Shown piece after piece: positions 55,200 through 63,627 of a DNA stretch of 64,000 nucleotides; position 1 is the first letter of the stretch; each line of letters opens with the position of its first letter. The stretch is taken from contig NZ_BJKL01000010.1 in the NCBI RefSeq assembly GCF_006538345.1, forward strand, positions 102,824 through 166,823. Direction: 5' to 3'. This DNA comes from Alteromonas sp. KUL49 (GTDB lineage: Bacteria > Pseudomonadota > Gammaproteobacteria > Enterobacterales > Alteromonadaceae). The notes under the pieces were generated by a model that saw only the letters and a program-made list of their open reading frames with translations, did not search any database and was not told the origin of the DNA. The translations under genes and the position numbers were made by a program.

Positions 55200-56774
55200 A
55201 TGCGACAACACTTTTCCCTTTCTGTATTAGCAGTAGCAATTTCACTTACCCTTTCAGGCTGCGGGGGCAGCGACTCCTCTAACGAAGCCACCACAGTAAC
55301 TGAGCAAACGCCGGAAACGACTAACAGTGCACCGACAATAGTGGTTCAAGATACTGTGTCAGTGGATGCTGGCACTGCCGTTGCTATAACTGCAACTATT
55401 ACGGACGCCGATGGCGACGACTTAACAGTTACTTGGGTACAGTCTAGCGGAATTGATGTGTCATTTGACGGTCAGGGTTCAAGTAGTATTTCATTCACGG
55501 CGCCAGACGAAGCAACAACGCTGGTGTTCCAAATATCAGTCGACGATGGCGTCAATGACACTGTAACCGCATCTAGCTCTGTAACCGTGAACTCTGTTCA
55601 AACCGAACCTGAAACGCCCGAACCAACACCTGACTCCAGCGTATGGCTTCTCAATACCAATGATACAAGGGCCGTTCATGTACCATCTTCCTCAAGCAGT
55701 TTGAATGCATTGGTAAATGTGCAATCCGTTGCCACCAGCTCGATAGACGGTAAGTCTTACACCGTAGTTAGCTCCTACGGAATACCTGATTATCAGGTAC
55801 AAATCACGCAAGACATGTACGACGAACTGGCGCAACGTCCACTGGCAAATCGCGACTATATCTCAGGAAGCCCCACTATTGCTGTTGGCGATACAGTAGC
55901 TTTCGGTCAAGACGTCGGGTACAACAGTAATAGCAGTTGTGGTGTGGATCAAGGCTACGGCTATTGGCCACCTGGGCCGGTTTGCCCAAGCGAGTCACTG
56001 CGTGAAGGATACTTCCCTGACGAACCTGAGCCCACAGATGATGACTGTAGTACAGGTCTTGGGCAGGTGGGGCTATGGGTTAATGGCTCATCAATTTATA
56101 ACTGGGGCGATGGTCAGAGTTATAACAACCAGGGAGACTGGCAAACATTAGCTCCAGTAGCAGAGCAATATGATGTTGATATATGCGGTGGTCATGCGGC
56201 TAACGGCGATTATCATCATCACTTTTACTCATCTTGTCTAGCCGCAATGGTCAACGATGAGGGTATTGGGCACTCGCCTCTTTATGGTTTTGCTGCAGAC
56301 GGCTACCCTGTTTACGGTCCATGGGAAGACACTGGGGTTTTAGCAATAAGTGCATGGACAGTCAGAGATTACAGCGCTACATCTGCCACAGGGTGTAGTG
56401 ATGGTACAAGAAGTTGCAGCCTAGTTGACCAATACGATCCGTCTCAAGGTGTTGAAGTTGTCTCTGCTGGGCCTGATTTTACTGACACAGTGACAACCTT
56501 ATCAGGTAACTCTCTGATTGCTTCTAACGGATACTACTACGAGGACTATTATTGGGATGAAAGTCTGACCGAGCAGGGCTATCCCTTCCTAGACCAATAC
56601 AATGGTCACTCCGATGACGAACGTGGTTACCACTATCACATCACCGTCGCGGAAGTGGACGGCAAACTGATTCCAGCGTTTCCCTACATTATAGGCGATA
56701 GATTTGCGGGAACTATCGATGACAACGCATTGGCAAACTGCAGCACAGGTGTTGGTGGCCCTCCCAGTCGATAA
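55200..56774 (+). CDS. YHYH-domain lipoprotein
   Basis: The 524-residue exported protein has a lipoprotein signal ending at LTLSGCGG. A Ser/Thr/Glu-rich linker, a cadherin/Ig-like domain (DAGTAVAITATITDADGDDLTVTW) and a Pro/Glu spacer follow. The C-terminal YHYH domain contains CGGHAANGDYHHHFYSSC, GFAADGYPVYGPWED and RGYHYHITV. YHYH-domain proteins have no settled biochemical role; the clustered His and paired Cys suggest metal binding or a redox or hydrolytic site. The ATG at 55200 has CAGGAAG upstream; an open frame extends 47 codons further back into the regulator gene but is not coding. It is followed after two bases by a His-rich exported protein gene. Confidence 0.87.
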   Translation: MRQHFSLSVLAVAISLTLSGCGGSDSSNEATTVTEQTPETTNSAPTIVVQDTVSVDAGTAVAITATITDADGDDLTVTWVQSSGIDVSFDGQGSSSISFTAPDEATTLVFQISVDDGVNDTVTASSSVTVNSVQTEPETPEPTPDSSVWLLNTNDTRAVHVPSSSSSLNALVNVQSVATSSIDGKSYTVVSSYGIPDYQVQITQDMYDELAQRPLANRDYISGSPTIAVGDTVAFGQDVGYNSNSSCGVDQGYGYWPPGPVCPSESLREGYFPDEPEPTDDDCSTGLGQVGLWVNGSSIYNWGDGQSYNNQGDWQTLAPVAEQYDVDICGGHAANGDYHHHFYSSCLAAMVNDEGIGHSPLYGFAADGYPVYGPWEDTGVLAISAWTVRDYSATSATGCSDGTRSCSLVDQYDPSQGVEVVSAGPDFTDTVTTLSGNSLIASNGYYYEDYYWDESLTEQGYPFLDQYNGHSDDERGYHYHITVAEVDGKLIPAFPYIIGDRFAGTIDDNALANCSTGVGGPPSR

Positions 56775-56803
56775 GCGTGACAAGTTCCAAAGGCAAAAAG
56801 AAT

Positions 56804-57301
56804 ATGAAAGTAATACTAAAATTTATTACGGCCAGTACACTGTTTTTTTCAGTATTGTGTATCGGCACTGAAGTTCATGATCACAAAAGTAGAGAAGTTA
56901 CATCGCCGTTAATACCTAAAGTGGCTGTGAATCTCTTTCGCGATGAAATGGACGGAGTCAATGTCCATATTGAGCTACAGAACTATGTGTTGAATGCGCC
57001 CACTCAGGAAAATATCTCAAGATTGAAAACTGAAGGTGGCATGACCTTGGGCCATGCACATTTATTTATTAATGGTGTTAAACATCAACGCATATACGCC
57101 CAGCACTTTCATATTTCTGAAAAGTGGCTAAAAAAAGGGGTAAACCAAATTGCGATTTCACTGAATTCACACCAACATGAAAATTGGCAACATAACAATC
57201 AAACCATCGTTGGTACTGTTTTCTTCGATCTGAACGCACCGCAATTAGTGCTGCACGAGTTTACCTCACAGCCTTTGGAAAATACTCACAACCATCACTA
57301 A
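56804..57301 (+). CDS. His-rich exported protein, partner of the YHYH protein
   Basis: The 165-residue protein has a signal peptide (MKVILKFITASTLFFSVLCIG). I do not recognise a named family, but the motif LGHAHLFINGVKHQRIYAQHFHIS resembles small exported beta-sandwich proteins with GHAHLYxNG. Histidines are clustered at VHDH, GHAH, HFH, HQHENWQH and the C-terminal THNHH, which suggests metal binding. I preferred the ATG at 56804 because the signal peptide starts there; a GTG at 56777 would add nine polar residues. It follows the YHYH gene within 30 bases, so they are probably cotranscribed. Confidence 0.75.
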   Translation: MKVILKFITASTLFFSVLCIGTEVHDHKSREVTSPLIPKVAVNLFRDEMDGVNVHIELQNYVLNAPTQENISRLKTEGGMTLGHAHLFINGVKHQRIYAQHFHISEKWLKKGVNQIAISLNSHQHENWQHNNQTIVGTVFFDLNAPQLVLHEFTSQPLENTHNHH

Positions 57302-57395
57302 TAATATAACGTTGCACAAAACCTTTGCCATCGGATTGCGTATTTAAGCGGTATAGATTATCGTTTTTATATTAGGGACTTAAAATAGCGTAATT

Positions 57396-59528
57396 ATGTC
57401 TATTCGACTCCGATATGTACTTGCTTTGTGTTTAGTTGCCTCGCTTGTCACCTTAACTGTTTTCGTCATGCGAGGCATGTTTCATGAGCAACGTGCCGAC
57501 ACAGGAATCATCAATATAGCAGGCCAACAGCGAATGCTTTCACAGCGCATCGCCCTGCTTGTAGAAAAAATTCATACCTGTCAGGATGCCTCAGGTGCCA
57601 GTCAATCAGCGCTTGATAGTGCGCTTAGCAAGTTTAGTGAAAATCATGGTCAGTTAACATCTTTGCCTGTGTTGCCCGATAGCGTAGCGCATATTTATTT
57701 CGGCGAGAGTCAACTCGATAAGCGAGTCAAAAAATACATAGAGCAAGCCACGCCCATAGTGACACAACAATGTCCTACTGATCGCACCATCGATATTGAA
57801 GAAGCTTCACTTATTCTTACTGACCTCAATAATGTCGTCTCGGCTTTCGAACTTGCAGCCCGAGAACGAGTAGACCGAGTGGCGAATATTGAACTCTACC
57901 TTTGGATTGCTACGCTGCTGCTTCTAGTCGTGGAGGCCATCGTTATATTTTATCCCATGGAACGGCAAATTACAGATTCAATCAAGAAACTCGTTGCCAC
58001 CAAAAACAAAGCCGAAGCTTCCGCGCTTCAAGCGAAGCAAGCCAGTAAGGCGAAATCTGAGTTTTTATCGAACATGAGTCATGAGTTGCGAACACCCATG
58101 AATGGTCTGTTTGGAATGATCGAACTTGCAATTGATTCTCCAGAAAAAAGTACCAACTATCTCAAAAAAGCGAAAAGTGCGGGACGACAGCTTCTTGTAC
58201 TGATCAATGACATACTCGATTTCTCAAAAATAGAAGCCGGAAAAATTCGCATTGAAAATGGTCCAATGGACTTACATCAACTTCTCGACGATGTAGTTTC
58301 ATTGCAACGCACTTATTGCCAAAATAAAGGACTCACGTTTGACTACGTCAAAGAAAGTGATTTTCCACCGATCATTCTTGGCGACATCACCCGTATTTCA
58401 CAAGTACTCCACAACCTACTGAGCAACGCCATCAAATTTACCGAAACAGGTTCGGTAACGCTCACTGTGGATACCTTCGAGAAAGAAGAAGTGCGCTACA
58501 TATCATTCTCGGTCAAAGATACAGGTATTGGTATTGCCCCTGAGCAAGTGGATTCAATATTCCAAAAGTTTGAGCAAGCCGATCAATCGACAACGCGGTT
58601 GTACGGCGGTACTGGACTTGGCTTAAGCATCGCAAAGCAACTTTCGCTACTGATGCAAGGTGACATCTCAGTGACCTCAACTTTGAATCAAGGGAGCGAA
58701 TTTATTTTCGAAATGCCCGTGGTTCCAGCTGAACTACCTGAGACTCAAATATCATCGAATAGCCTAAGATGTGCTGTAGTTGACGATCTTCAAACCAGTC
58801 GTGAATACCTTTCTCATATCGTTTCCGGTATGGGATACAGCGCCACTGCGTTTGACTCTGCTCAAGCATTTTTGGAAGCAGACTATGATAGTTTTGATGT
58901 GATAGTTCTCGATTTGGCTATGCCAGAAATGAGCGGTGCTGATTTACTCAATGTACTCAAGGAAAGAGGTTTGTCGCCTTTCCCTCCAGTGATTCTAGTG
59001 TCCGCAGAGCTGGAACAACTACAAAGCGATGATCCGGTAAACTCACTTATTTGGAAAACACATACAAAGCCGTTAATGAGAAGCGATTTAGAGCTCGACC
59101 TTCAACAACTCATTGCACCAGAAAGAACATCACGAGATGGAAAGAACGGTGACAACAAGTATCGTGTTTTAGTCGCTGAAGATAATGAGATAAATGCTGA
59201 AATCGTCAAGGCCATGCTGGCGATGGAAGGATATAAAACTATCCACGTTAAAGACGGAGAACAAGCTGTTAAGGCCTGTAAAAAGTATACCTTCGACTTT
59301 ATTTTAATGGACTGCAATATGCCGATAATGGATGGACTAACGGCATCGAGTATTTTGCGAAATGATCTCAAAGTCAAAACTCCGATTGCGGCATTAACAG
59401 CAAACGCATTTCCGGAAGATAGAAAGGAATGTTTAAACGCTGGTATGGATGAGTTTTTAACCAAACCTCTCGAAAAAGAAGAACTGATTCAAGCGTTAGA
59501 AAAGTATTTACCAAAAAATAAAAAATGA
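57396..59528 (+). CDS. Hybrid sensor histidine kinase with two receiver domains
   Basis: The 710-residue membrane protein has helices near 8-24 and 167-186. The periplasmic sensor starts with INIAGQQRMLSQRIAL, the signature of PilJ/NarX-type four-helix sensors. HisKA carries H229 (SNMSHELRTPMNG), and HATPase has LLSNAIKF, DTGIGI and GGTGLGLSI. Two receiver domains follow: REC1 with D506 (VLDLAMPEMSG) and REC2 with D639 (LMDCNMPIMDG) and the LTKP lysine. There is no Hpt domain, so phosphate must pass to a separate Hpt protein or be used internally. It is 94 bp after the His-rich gene and may be an independent unit. Confidence 0.92.
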   Translation: MSIRLRYVLALCLVASLVTLTVFVMRGMFHEQRADTGIINIAGQQRMLSQRIALLVEKIHTCQDASGASQSALDSALSKFSENHGQLTSLPVLPDSVAHIYFGESQLDKRVKKYIEQATPIVTQQCPTDRTIDIEEASLILTDLNNVVSAFELAARERVDRVANIELYLWIATLLLLVVEAIVIFYPMERQITDSIKKLVATKNKAEASALQAKQASKAKSEFLSNMSHELRTPMNGLFGMIELAIDSPEKSTNYLKKAKSAGRQLLVLINDILDFSKIEAGKIRIENGPMDLHQLLDDVVSLQRTYCQNKGLTFDYVKESDFPPIILGDITRISQVLHNLLSNAIKFTETGSVTLTVDTFEKEEVRYISFSVKDTGIGIAPEQVDSIFQKFEQADQSTTRLYGGTGLGLSIAKQLSLLMQGDISVTSTLNQGSEFIFEMPVVPAELPETQISSNSLRCAVVDDLQTSREYLSHIVSGMGYSATAFDSAQAFLEADYDSFDVIVLDLAMPEMSGADLLNVLKERGLSPFPPVILVSAELEQLQSDDPVNSLIWKTHTKPLMRSDLELDLQQLIAPERTSRDGKNGDNKYRVLVAEDNEINAEIVKAMLAMEGYKTIHVKDGEQAVKACKKYTFDFILMDCNMPIMDGLTASSILRNDLKVKTPIAALTANAFPEDRKECLNAGMDEFLTKPLEKEELIQALEKYLPKNKK

Positions 59529-59529
59529 C

Positions 59530-59559
59530 ACCTGCTTCAGCGGTCAGGCTGAAGCAGGT
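59530..59559. terminator. Perfect 11-bp hairpin after the hybrid kinase gene
   Basis: ACCTGCTTCAG pairs with CTGAAGCAGGT around an 8-nt loop between convergent genes. Only AAATTTAA follows on the plus strand, so it is a moderate terminator at best. Confidence 0.6.
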
Positions 59560-59568
59560 AAATTTAAC

Positions 59569-60231
59569 CTAGCGCTCAAGCTCTCCTCTGAGCTTAGTAC
59601 AGCCCACGTAACACACAGCTTTAATAAGCATGGCATAAAGCAATGTGAGTAAACATACGGCTGTCGCAGGCCCGATAACGTCTGCGAAAAACTCTTTTTC
59701 AATGTTAGCCCCTATAGCGACCGCGCCTAATACAACACCAATCCACCCCATCCACATGGCGGAATTTCCTAACACATCAATGATTCGATGCGCCTCCTTT
59801 AGTGTGTTGATATCTTCGGTAGTTTTAAACCCAAAGGTAATGATCAACGCGTCTTTAATCGTCAATGTTGACGCCACCGACTTTGCGAAGATAATCGCCG
59901 GAGGAACTACAATGATTAAGGAAGGGATATTGATAAAATCAGTGATCTCTCCTCCCATAAACATGGCCATAACTACAACACCAACGAAGACTGCCAGACT
60001 GAATAGAAACATAAATAACCTACCTTTCGTTTTTAACAAATAGTGAAATGTGGTTTTAATGACCTGATTAAAATACCACTGATGTGCTTGCTGTGTGTTC
60101 TTGATCGCTCGGGCATGAAATCCCTCACTCAAGTCACCAATAATCGGCTCCTTTAACGCCTCTGGAAGTACCCAATTAAGTAAGTGAATACTCCATGAGG
60201 GTAACTGTGCCTCGTGATTTTCGTTCAGCAT
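59569..60231 (-). CDS. Permease-prefix-domain membrane protein
   Basis: The 220-residue protein begins with a cytosolic segment of the permease prefix type (WSIHLLNWVLPEALKEPIIGDLSEGFHARAI...QWYFNQVIKT). In other species this block precedes ABC-transporter permease domains. Four hydrophobic helices follow, but there is no large periplasmic domain or FtsX core, so it is a stand-alone version. The function is unknown. It overlaps the PadR regulator gene by seven bases and is surely controlled with it. The PadR/permease-prefix pairing is common. Confidence 0.8.
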   Translation of the reverse strand: MLNENHEAQLPSWSIHLLNWVLPEALKEPIIGDLSEGFHARAIKNTQQAHQWYFNQVIKTTFHYLLKTKGRLFMFLFSLAVFVGVVVMAMFMGGEITDFINIPSLIIVVPPAIIFAKSVASTLTIKDALIITFGFKTTEDINTLKEAHRIIDVLGNSAMWMGWIGVVLGAVAIGANIEKEFFADVIGPATAVCLLTLLYAMLIKAVCYVGCTKLRGELER

Positions 60232-60581
60232 GACTGTCTAATCCCGTCGTTTATAACAACGCTCAACGCCACACCCTTCCAAAGCTTTTCTAACGCCTGT
60301 TTACTACGCTTGAGGGCTTGCTGACCTTTTGCGGTGACTTCAAAGTATTTTTTTGCCCTTCCACCGCGCTGAGCCGTTGCCTCACCAACGCGGCTAGACA
60401 CCATCCCCTTGGTTTCGAGTCTTTCGAGTGTGGTATACAAAGCGCCAATTGATACTTCTCTGTTTACGACGTCTGACAGAAGCTCGCGAACACTGGAGCC
60501 GTAAGCATTTTCGCCAAGTCTGAGTATGCTCAACAAAATACACTGCTCAAACTCCCCTAAGAATTTCTCTTTTTCACTCAT
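60225..60581 (-). CDS. PadR-family transcriptional regulator
   Basis: The 118-residue winged-helix protein has the PadR signature: FEQCILLSILRLGENAYGSSV, then VSIGALYTTLERLETKGMVSSR and the GGRAKKYFEVTAKGQQAL wing. The C-terminal helix is short. It lies upstream of, and overlaps, the permease-prefix gene. Two copies of TGTAGAGTAT and a perfect palindrome lie within 95 bp upstream, the likely autoregulatory operator. The ligand is unknown. Confidence 0.92.
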   Translation of the reverse strand: MSEKEKFLGEFEQCILLSILRLGENAYGSSVRELLSDVVNREVSIGALYTTLERLETKGMVSSRVGEATAQRGGRAKKYFEVTAKGQQALKRSKQALEKLWKGVALSVVINDGIRQSC

Positions 60582-60604
60582 TACTACCCTCCTGAAGCTT
60601 TATA

Positions 60605-60673
60605 TCTACAATGTAGAGTATTTAAGTAAGGAGTCAATATACTTTATTTTGTAGAGTATATACCTAGGTATAT
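60605..60673. promoter_or_regulatory. Putative PadR operator region
   Basis: TCTACA-A-TGTAGA (60605-60617) is a perfect inverted repeat. TGTAGAGTAT occurs at 60612-60621 and again at 60650-60659. ATATACCTAGGTATAT (60658-60673) is a perfect 16-bp palindrome. All lie between padR and the APC permease gene, upstream of padR on the minus strand. Confidence 0.55.
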
Positions 60674-60725
60674 GAACCTATACCTTTATTGGGAGAGAGG
60701 ATCGAATTGATTTAGTTGGTTCACA

Positions 60726-61988
60726 CTAGTGAGCAAGTAAATAGTCAAGAAAGAAAAAACACGCAACACAAAATACACCCACCATTAGCACTAATGGTGA
60801 TACGAACACTGACAATAGGAGGCAAGAAACCAACCCCACCAAGGAAACCCATTTGGGTACGAAGCGTTTTTCTGACGGAACAAACAAGGCAGCCAGATTA
60901 GTTAATGCGTAGTAAAGCAATACGGTGAAAGCACTCACTGACCACGCGAGTTTAATGTCGGTGCTCAGTAAAATGAGAGCGATAACAACACCTGTTACAC
61001 ATACAGCAATGGTGGGAGACGTCTGGGTTTTATTCACAAACGAGACCTGTTTTGGCAAGTCCCCTCGCCTTCCCATCGCCAATATCACTCGTGACACTCC
61101 CAAGATCAAATTCAACACAACACCAGCCATTGCGCAGATGGCAGCGAAAGCAATAAAGTGGGATAAGTGACTACTCTGCCCTAAGTGTGCGGACACCATT
61201 TCAAAAAGATGCATTTGGGTTGATTTATCAATGAGTCCATTAGCATTGAGCATAAGAATAGATACACCAACGGCACAATATAAAAGTCCAGATAAACTCA
61301 GCGTAATCACGACCGCTCTCGGAATGGTATAACGAGGATTTTGGACCTCTTCCCCCATCGTCGCTATTCGACCATAGCCAGTATAGGCAACAAACATGAA
61401 TGCGGAGCCCTGTAAAACGGCGTACAGTGTTGTCGAGTTTTCCCTAAACATTGATGCTACATTCGCTTGATGTGGCTGAGTAACAACGCCAAAGATCGAG
61501 AATGCAATAAGCCCTGTCATCGAGATTAAAACGAGCGCTAAATTCAGGCGATTAGTACGCGTTATTCCTTTGCTGACAAGTAACGTAAAGCCGGCGACCA
61601 ACAATAAGGCAATGATCCGATGCCAAACATCGGGTAACCCAAATAAATGACCAATGTACCAACCCACAGCTAGCGCACCAGTGGCAGCAGATGCGCTTTT
61701 AGCAATAACGAAAAGCCATCCCGCCAAACGACCGAGCCGCGGTGACAAATACTGATAGCCGTACTCGTAAGTGCCGCCACTGACAGAGTGTGCACTGGCT
61801 AACTGGGCCGAAGACAACCCATTGAATGTCGCTGTGATCCCTGCCAGGAAAATAGCCAACAATAACCAATTTTCAGCAAGTTGAGCACTCAAGCCTACAC
61901 TTACATAAGCCCCTGTGCCCAAAATAGAGCCTAATCCTATAACGATGGCGCCAAAAAGGGAGGTAGACTTTTTGAGTTGGTTAGCCAT
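60726..61988 (-). CDS. APC-family amino acid permease
   Basis: The 420-residue inner-membrane protein has about 12 hydrophobic helices. The first contains the APC hallmark IGLGSILGTGAYV, and SGGTYEYGYQYLSPRLGRLAGWL is the conserved helix 3 region. FVAYTGYGRIATMGEEVQNPRYTIPRAV matches the family's helix 6-7 loop. It transports an amino acid or related compound; substrate and ion coupling cannot be read. It follows the WYL gene after 18 bases and may be cotranscribed with it. Confidence 0.88.
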   Translation of the reverse strand: MANQLKKSTSLFGAIVIGLGSILGTGAYVSVGLSAQLAENWLLLAIFLAGITATFNGLSSAQLASAHSVSGGTYEYGYQYLSPRLGRLAGWLFVIAKSASAATGALAVGWYIGHLFGLPDVWHRIIALLLVAGFTLLVSKGITRTNRLNLALVLISMTGLIAFSIFGVVTQPHQANVASMFRENSTTLYAVLQGSAFMFVAYTGYGRIATMGEEVQNPRYTIPRAVVITLSLSGLLYCAVGVSILMLNANGLIDKSTQMHLFEMVSAHLGQSSHLSHFIAFAAICAMAGVVLNLILGVSRVILAMGRRGDLPKQVSFVNKTQTSPTIAVCVTGVVIALILLSTDIKLAWSVSAFTVLLYYALTNLAALFVPSEKRFVPKWVSLVGLVSCLLLSVFVSPLVLMVGVFCVACFFFLDYLLAH

Positions 61989-62006
61989 ATCTTGTCTAAT
62001 TAAGGT

Positions 62007-62891
62007 TTATGTATACGCTTTTTCTTCTGCTATGTAGCCAGGCGCGATAGTAAGGTTATCAGTGTTATCCAGAGATGACTGGTTGCTCAACCACAACTGG
62101 TACTCTCCCGTGCGCAAACTTGCATGTTTTGTACAATCCACATTCCAACGTCGAAGTAGATATCCAGCCATTGCAGCACGAACTTGTACATTTAACTCTC
62201 CGTCTTCCATACCGTAATCCAATTCTATTGCCGTTGGAAAGGCTATATTTTTTGGGTGAGGAACGAGCGTCAGCGTAATCATTCGCTTCCAAGCATCATC
62301 AAACGCTACGCATTCAGTTGCATCTGGCGCATCCTTAAGAGACACCTTGCTGATTCTCGTTAAAACGAAGTCTCTAAAGCTTTCGGATTTTCTATCGTAT
62401 GCACGAACATGCCAACGTTGACCATTATCTACAATGCTATGGGGCACAAGTTCGCGAGCTCCTGACCCACTGGATAATGACGTATAGATGACACTGACGG
62501 CTTTTTTATTGAGCACCGCTTGAACCAGCTTGGCAACCACAAATATATCTGGAACGTTAAGTGATGACGCCGACTCCACTGGAAAAGTTACATCTCCAAT
62601 GGCATCAAAACCATCTGAGATAGCATGGGCCAACTTGACCAGTGTTTTGCGTGCATCATGCTTGAAAAGGGGTTCAAACGAATCACTTTGGAAATAACGC
62701 TTTTCTCGAGCATCGTAGAACAGGTTATCTGGTGCCAACGTCTTGTATAAATTGAAATCTCTAGTACCTGCAGACAGACCTACTTGAAATCTTTGTATAA
62801 GATCTTGTCGGTGAATATTTCCTTTAAACATGAGACTGAAGTCTATGTAAGACAATCGCTGGCGCTGAGCGAAATTGATATCTTCGAGCAT
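62007..62891 (-). CDS. WYL-domain transcriptional regulator
   Basis: The protein of about 294 residues has an N-terminal winged-helix segment (FAQRQRLSYIDFSLMFKGNIHRQDLIQRFQVGLSAGTRDFNLYK) and a WYL domain in the middle (AVSVIYTSLSSGSGARELVPHSIV, then QRWHVRAYD, then FRDFVLTRIS). A C-terminal WCX-like part follows. This architecture is shared with BrxR/CapW regulators, which are often near defence genes, but no defence gene is seen here. I chose the ATG at 62891; the frame also opens at TTG 62948, and neither has a clear ribosome site. It lies 18 bp from the APC permease gene on the same strand. Confidence 0.82.
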   Translation of the reverse strand: MLEDINFAQRQRLSYIDFSLMFKGNIHRQDLIQRFQVGLSAGTRDFNLYKTLAPDNLFYDAREKRYFQSDSFEPLFKHDARKTLVKLAHAISDGFDAIGDVTFPVESASSLNVPDIFVVAKLVQAVLNKKAVSVIYTSLSSGSGARELVPHSIVDNGQRWHVRAYDRKSESFRDFVLTRISKVSLKDAPDATECVAFDDAWKRMITLTLVPHPKNIAFPTAIELDYGMEDGELNVQVRAAMAGYLLRRWNVDCTKHASLRTGEYQLWLSNQSSLDNTDNLTIAPGYIAEEKAYT

Positions 62892-62956
62892 GAAGTCGAC
62901 AACCGTGCAACTGGACAAGTGCCCAGTGTGATTTATTTTAAACCACAAGTAAAGAC

Positions 62957-62989
62957 AAAAAAAGCGCCTGTGGTGTGCAGACGCTTTTT
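62957..62989 (-). terminator. Intrinsic terminator after the PEP-CTERM gene
   Basis: On the minus strand AAAAAGCGTCTG pairs with CAGGCGCTTTTT (one G-T pair) around a short loop and runs into T7. It separates the PEP-CTERM gene from the WYL gene. Confidence 0.85.
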
Positions 62990-63013
62990 CATTTCTGAAA
63001 GCTGTACTTTTTG

Positions 63014-63613
63014 TTAGCGTTGCTCTCTTCTAAACGCCATGAGGAGAGTAAGTATCAATAGTACTGCACCAAAAGTTGCTGGTTCAGACACAGTCGCTGC
63101 AACAACGGTATAATCAGCATCAACAGTTACTGCAGTTACACCGTCACCAAAAAAATCAGACAATAAATCTGGTGATGCATTCGGCCCAATGACCAAGGTG
63201 TCAGACCCTACCGCTAATGCTTCAAACTCTACAGAGAACAATTCAAAAGCATTCAGCCCAGCCTGTAACGCAAATGTATCAGTGAAAAAACTGGCGATCT
63301 GCACTACACCAACGAAAGAGCCCAGCCCCAACACACTCTCGAAAGCAAGCGCATCAGAAACATCTACAATATTGGCTCCAAAAGTCACCGAGTTCGCGAC
63401 GTATTCACTGTTATCAAGTAAAGAGGTTAGTGATAAGTCAAACCCTGATAACAAGGTTTGCACACCAACACCATCAATCAAATCACTGACAGTGACAGTA
63501 GCAGTGATGATTTCATTGAGTTCATACTGACTTTTATCAGTAGTGACAGTAATAATCGCTGCATTGGCGTTGATGCTGAATACAGCGGCAATCACGAGTA
63601 ATAACTTTTTCAT
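63014..63613 (-). CDS. Exported PEP-CTERM protein with a cohesin-like domain
   Basis: The 199-residue protein has a signal peptide (MKKLLLVIAAVFSINANA), a beta-rich domain of about 150 residues, and a PEP-CTERM-type tail: VSEPATFG, a hydrophobic helix (AVLLILTLLMAF) and RREQR. Such tails are processed by exosortase in species that make exopolysaccharide. The main domain (TDKSQYELNEIITATVTVSDL, then LSGFDLSLTSLLDNSEYVANSVTFG) resembles cohesin-like PEP-CTERM domains; this is a resemblance seen by eye. AAGGAAG precedes the ATG. The gene upstream on the same strand ends 14 bases before and encodes a nuclease with a dockerin-like tail. Confidence 0.8.
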   Translation of the reverse strand: MKKLLLVIAAVFSINANAAIITVTTDKSQYELNEIITATVTVSDLIDGVGVQTLLSGFDLSLTSLLDNSEYVANSVTFGANIVDVSDALAFESVLGLGSFVGVVQIASFFTDTFALQAGLNAFELFSVEFEALAVGSDTLVIGPNASPDLLSDFFGDGVTAVTVDADYTVVAATVSEPATFGAVLLILTLLMAFRREQR

Positions 63614-63627
63614 TTAAACTTCCTTTT

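Noticed and set aside
59645..60043. Plus-strand open frame of 132 codons opposite the permease-prefix gene
   Set aside because: It is a shadow of the Ala/Ile-rich membrane helices on the other strand; the minus-strand gene overlaps PadR as expected of an operon.
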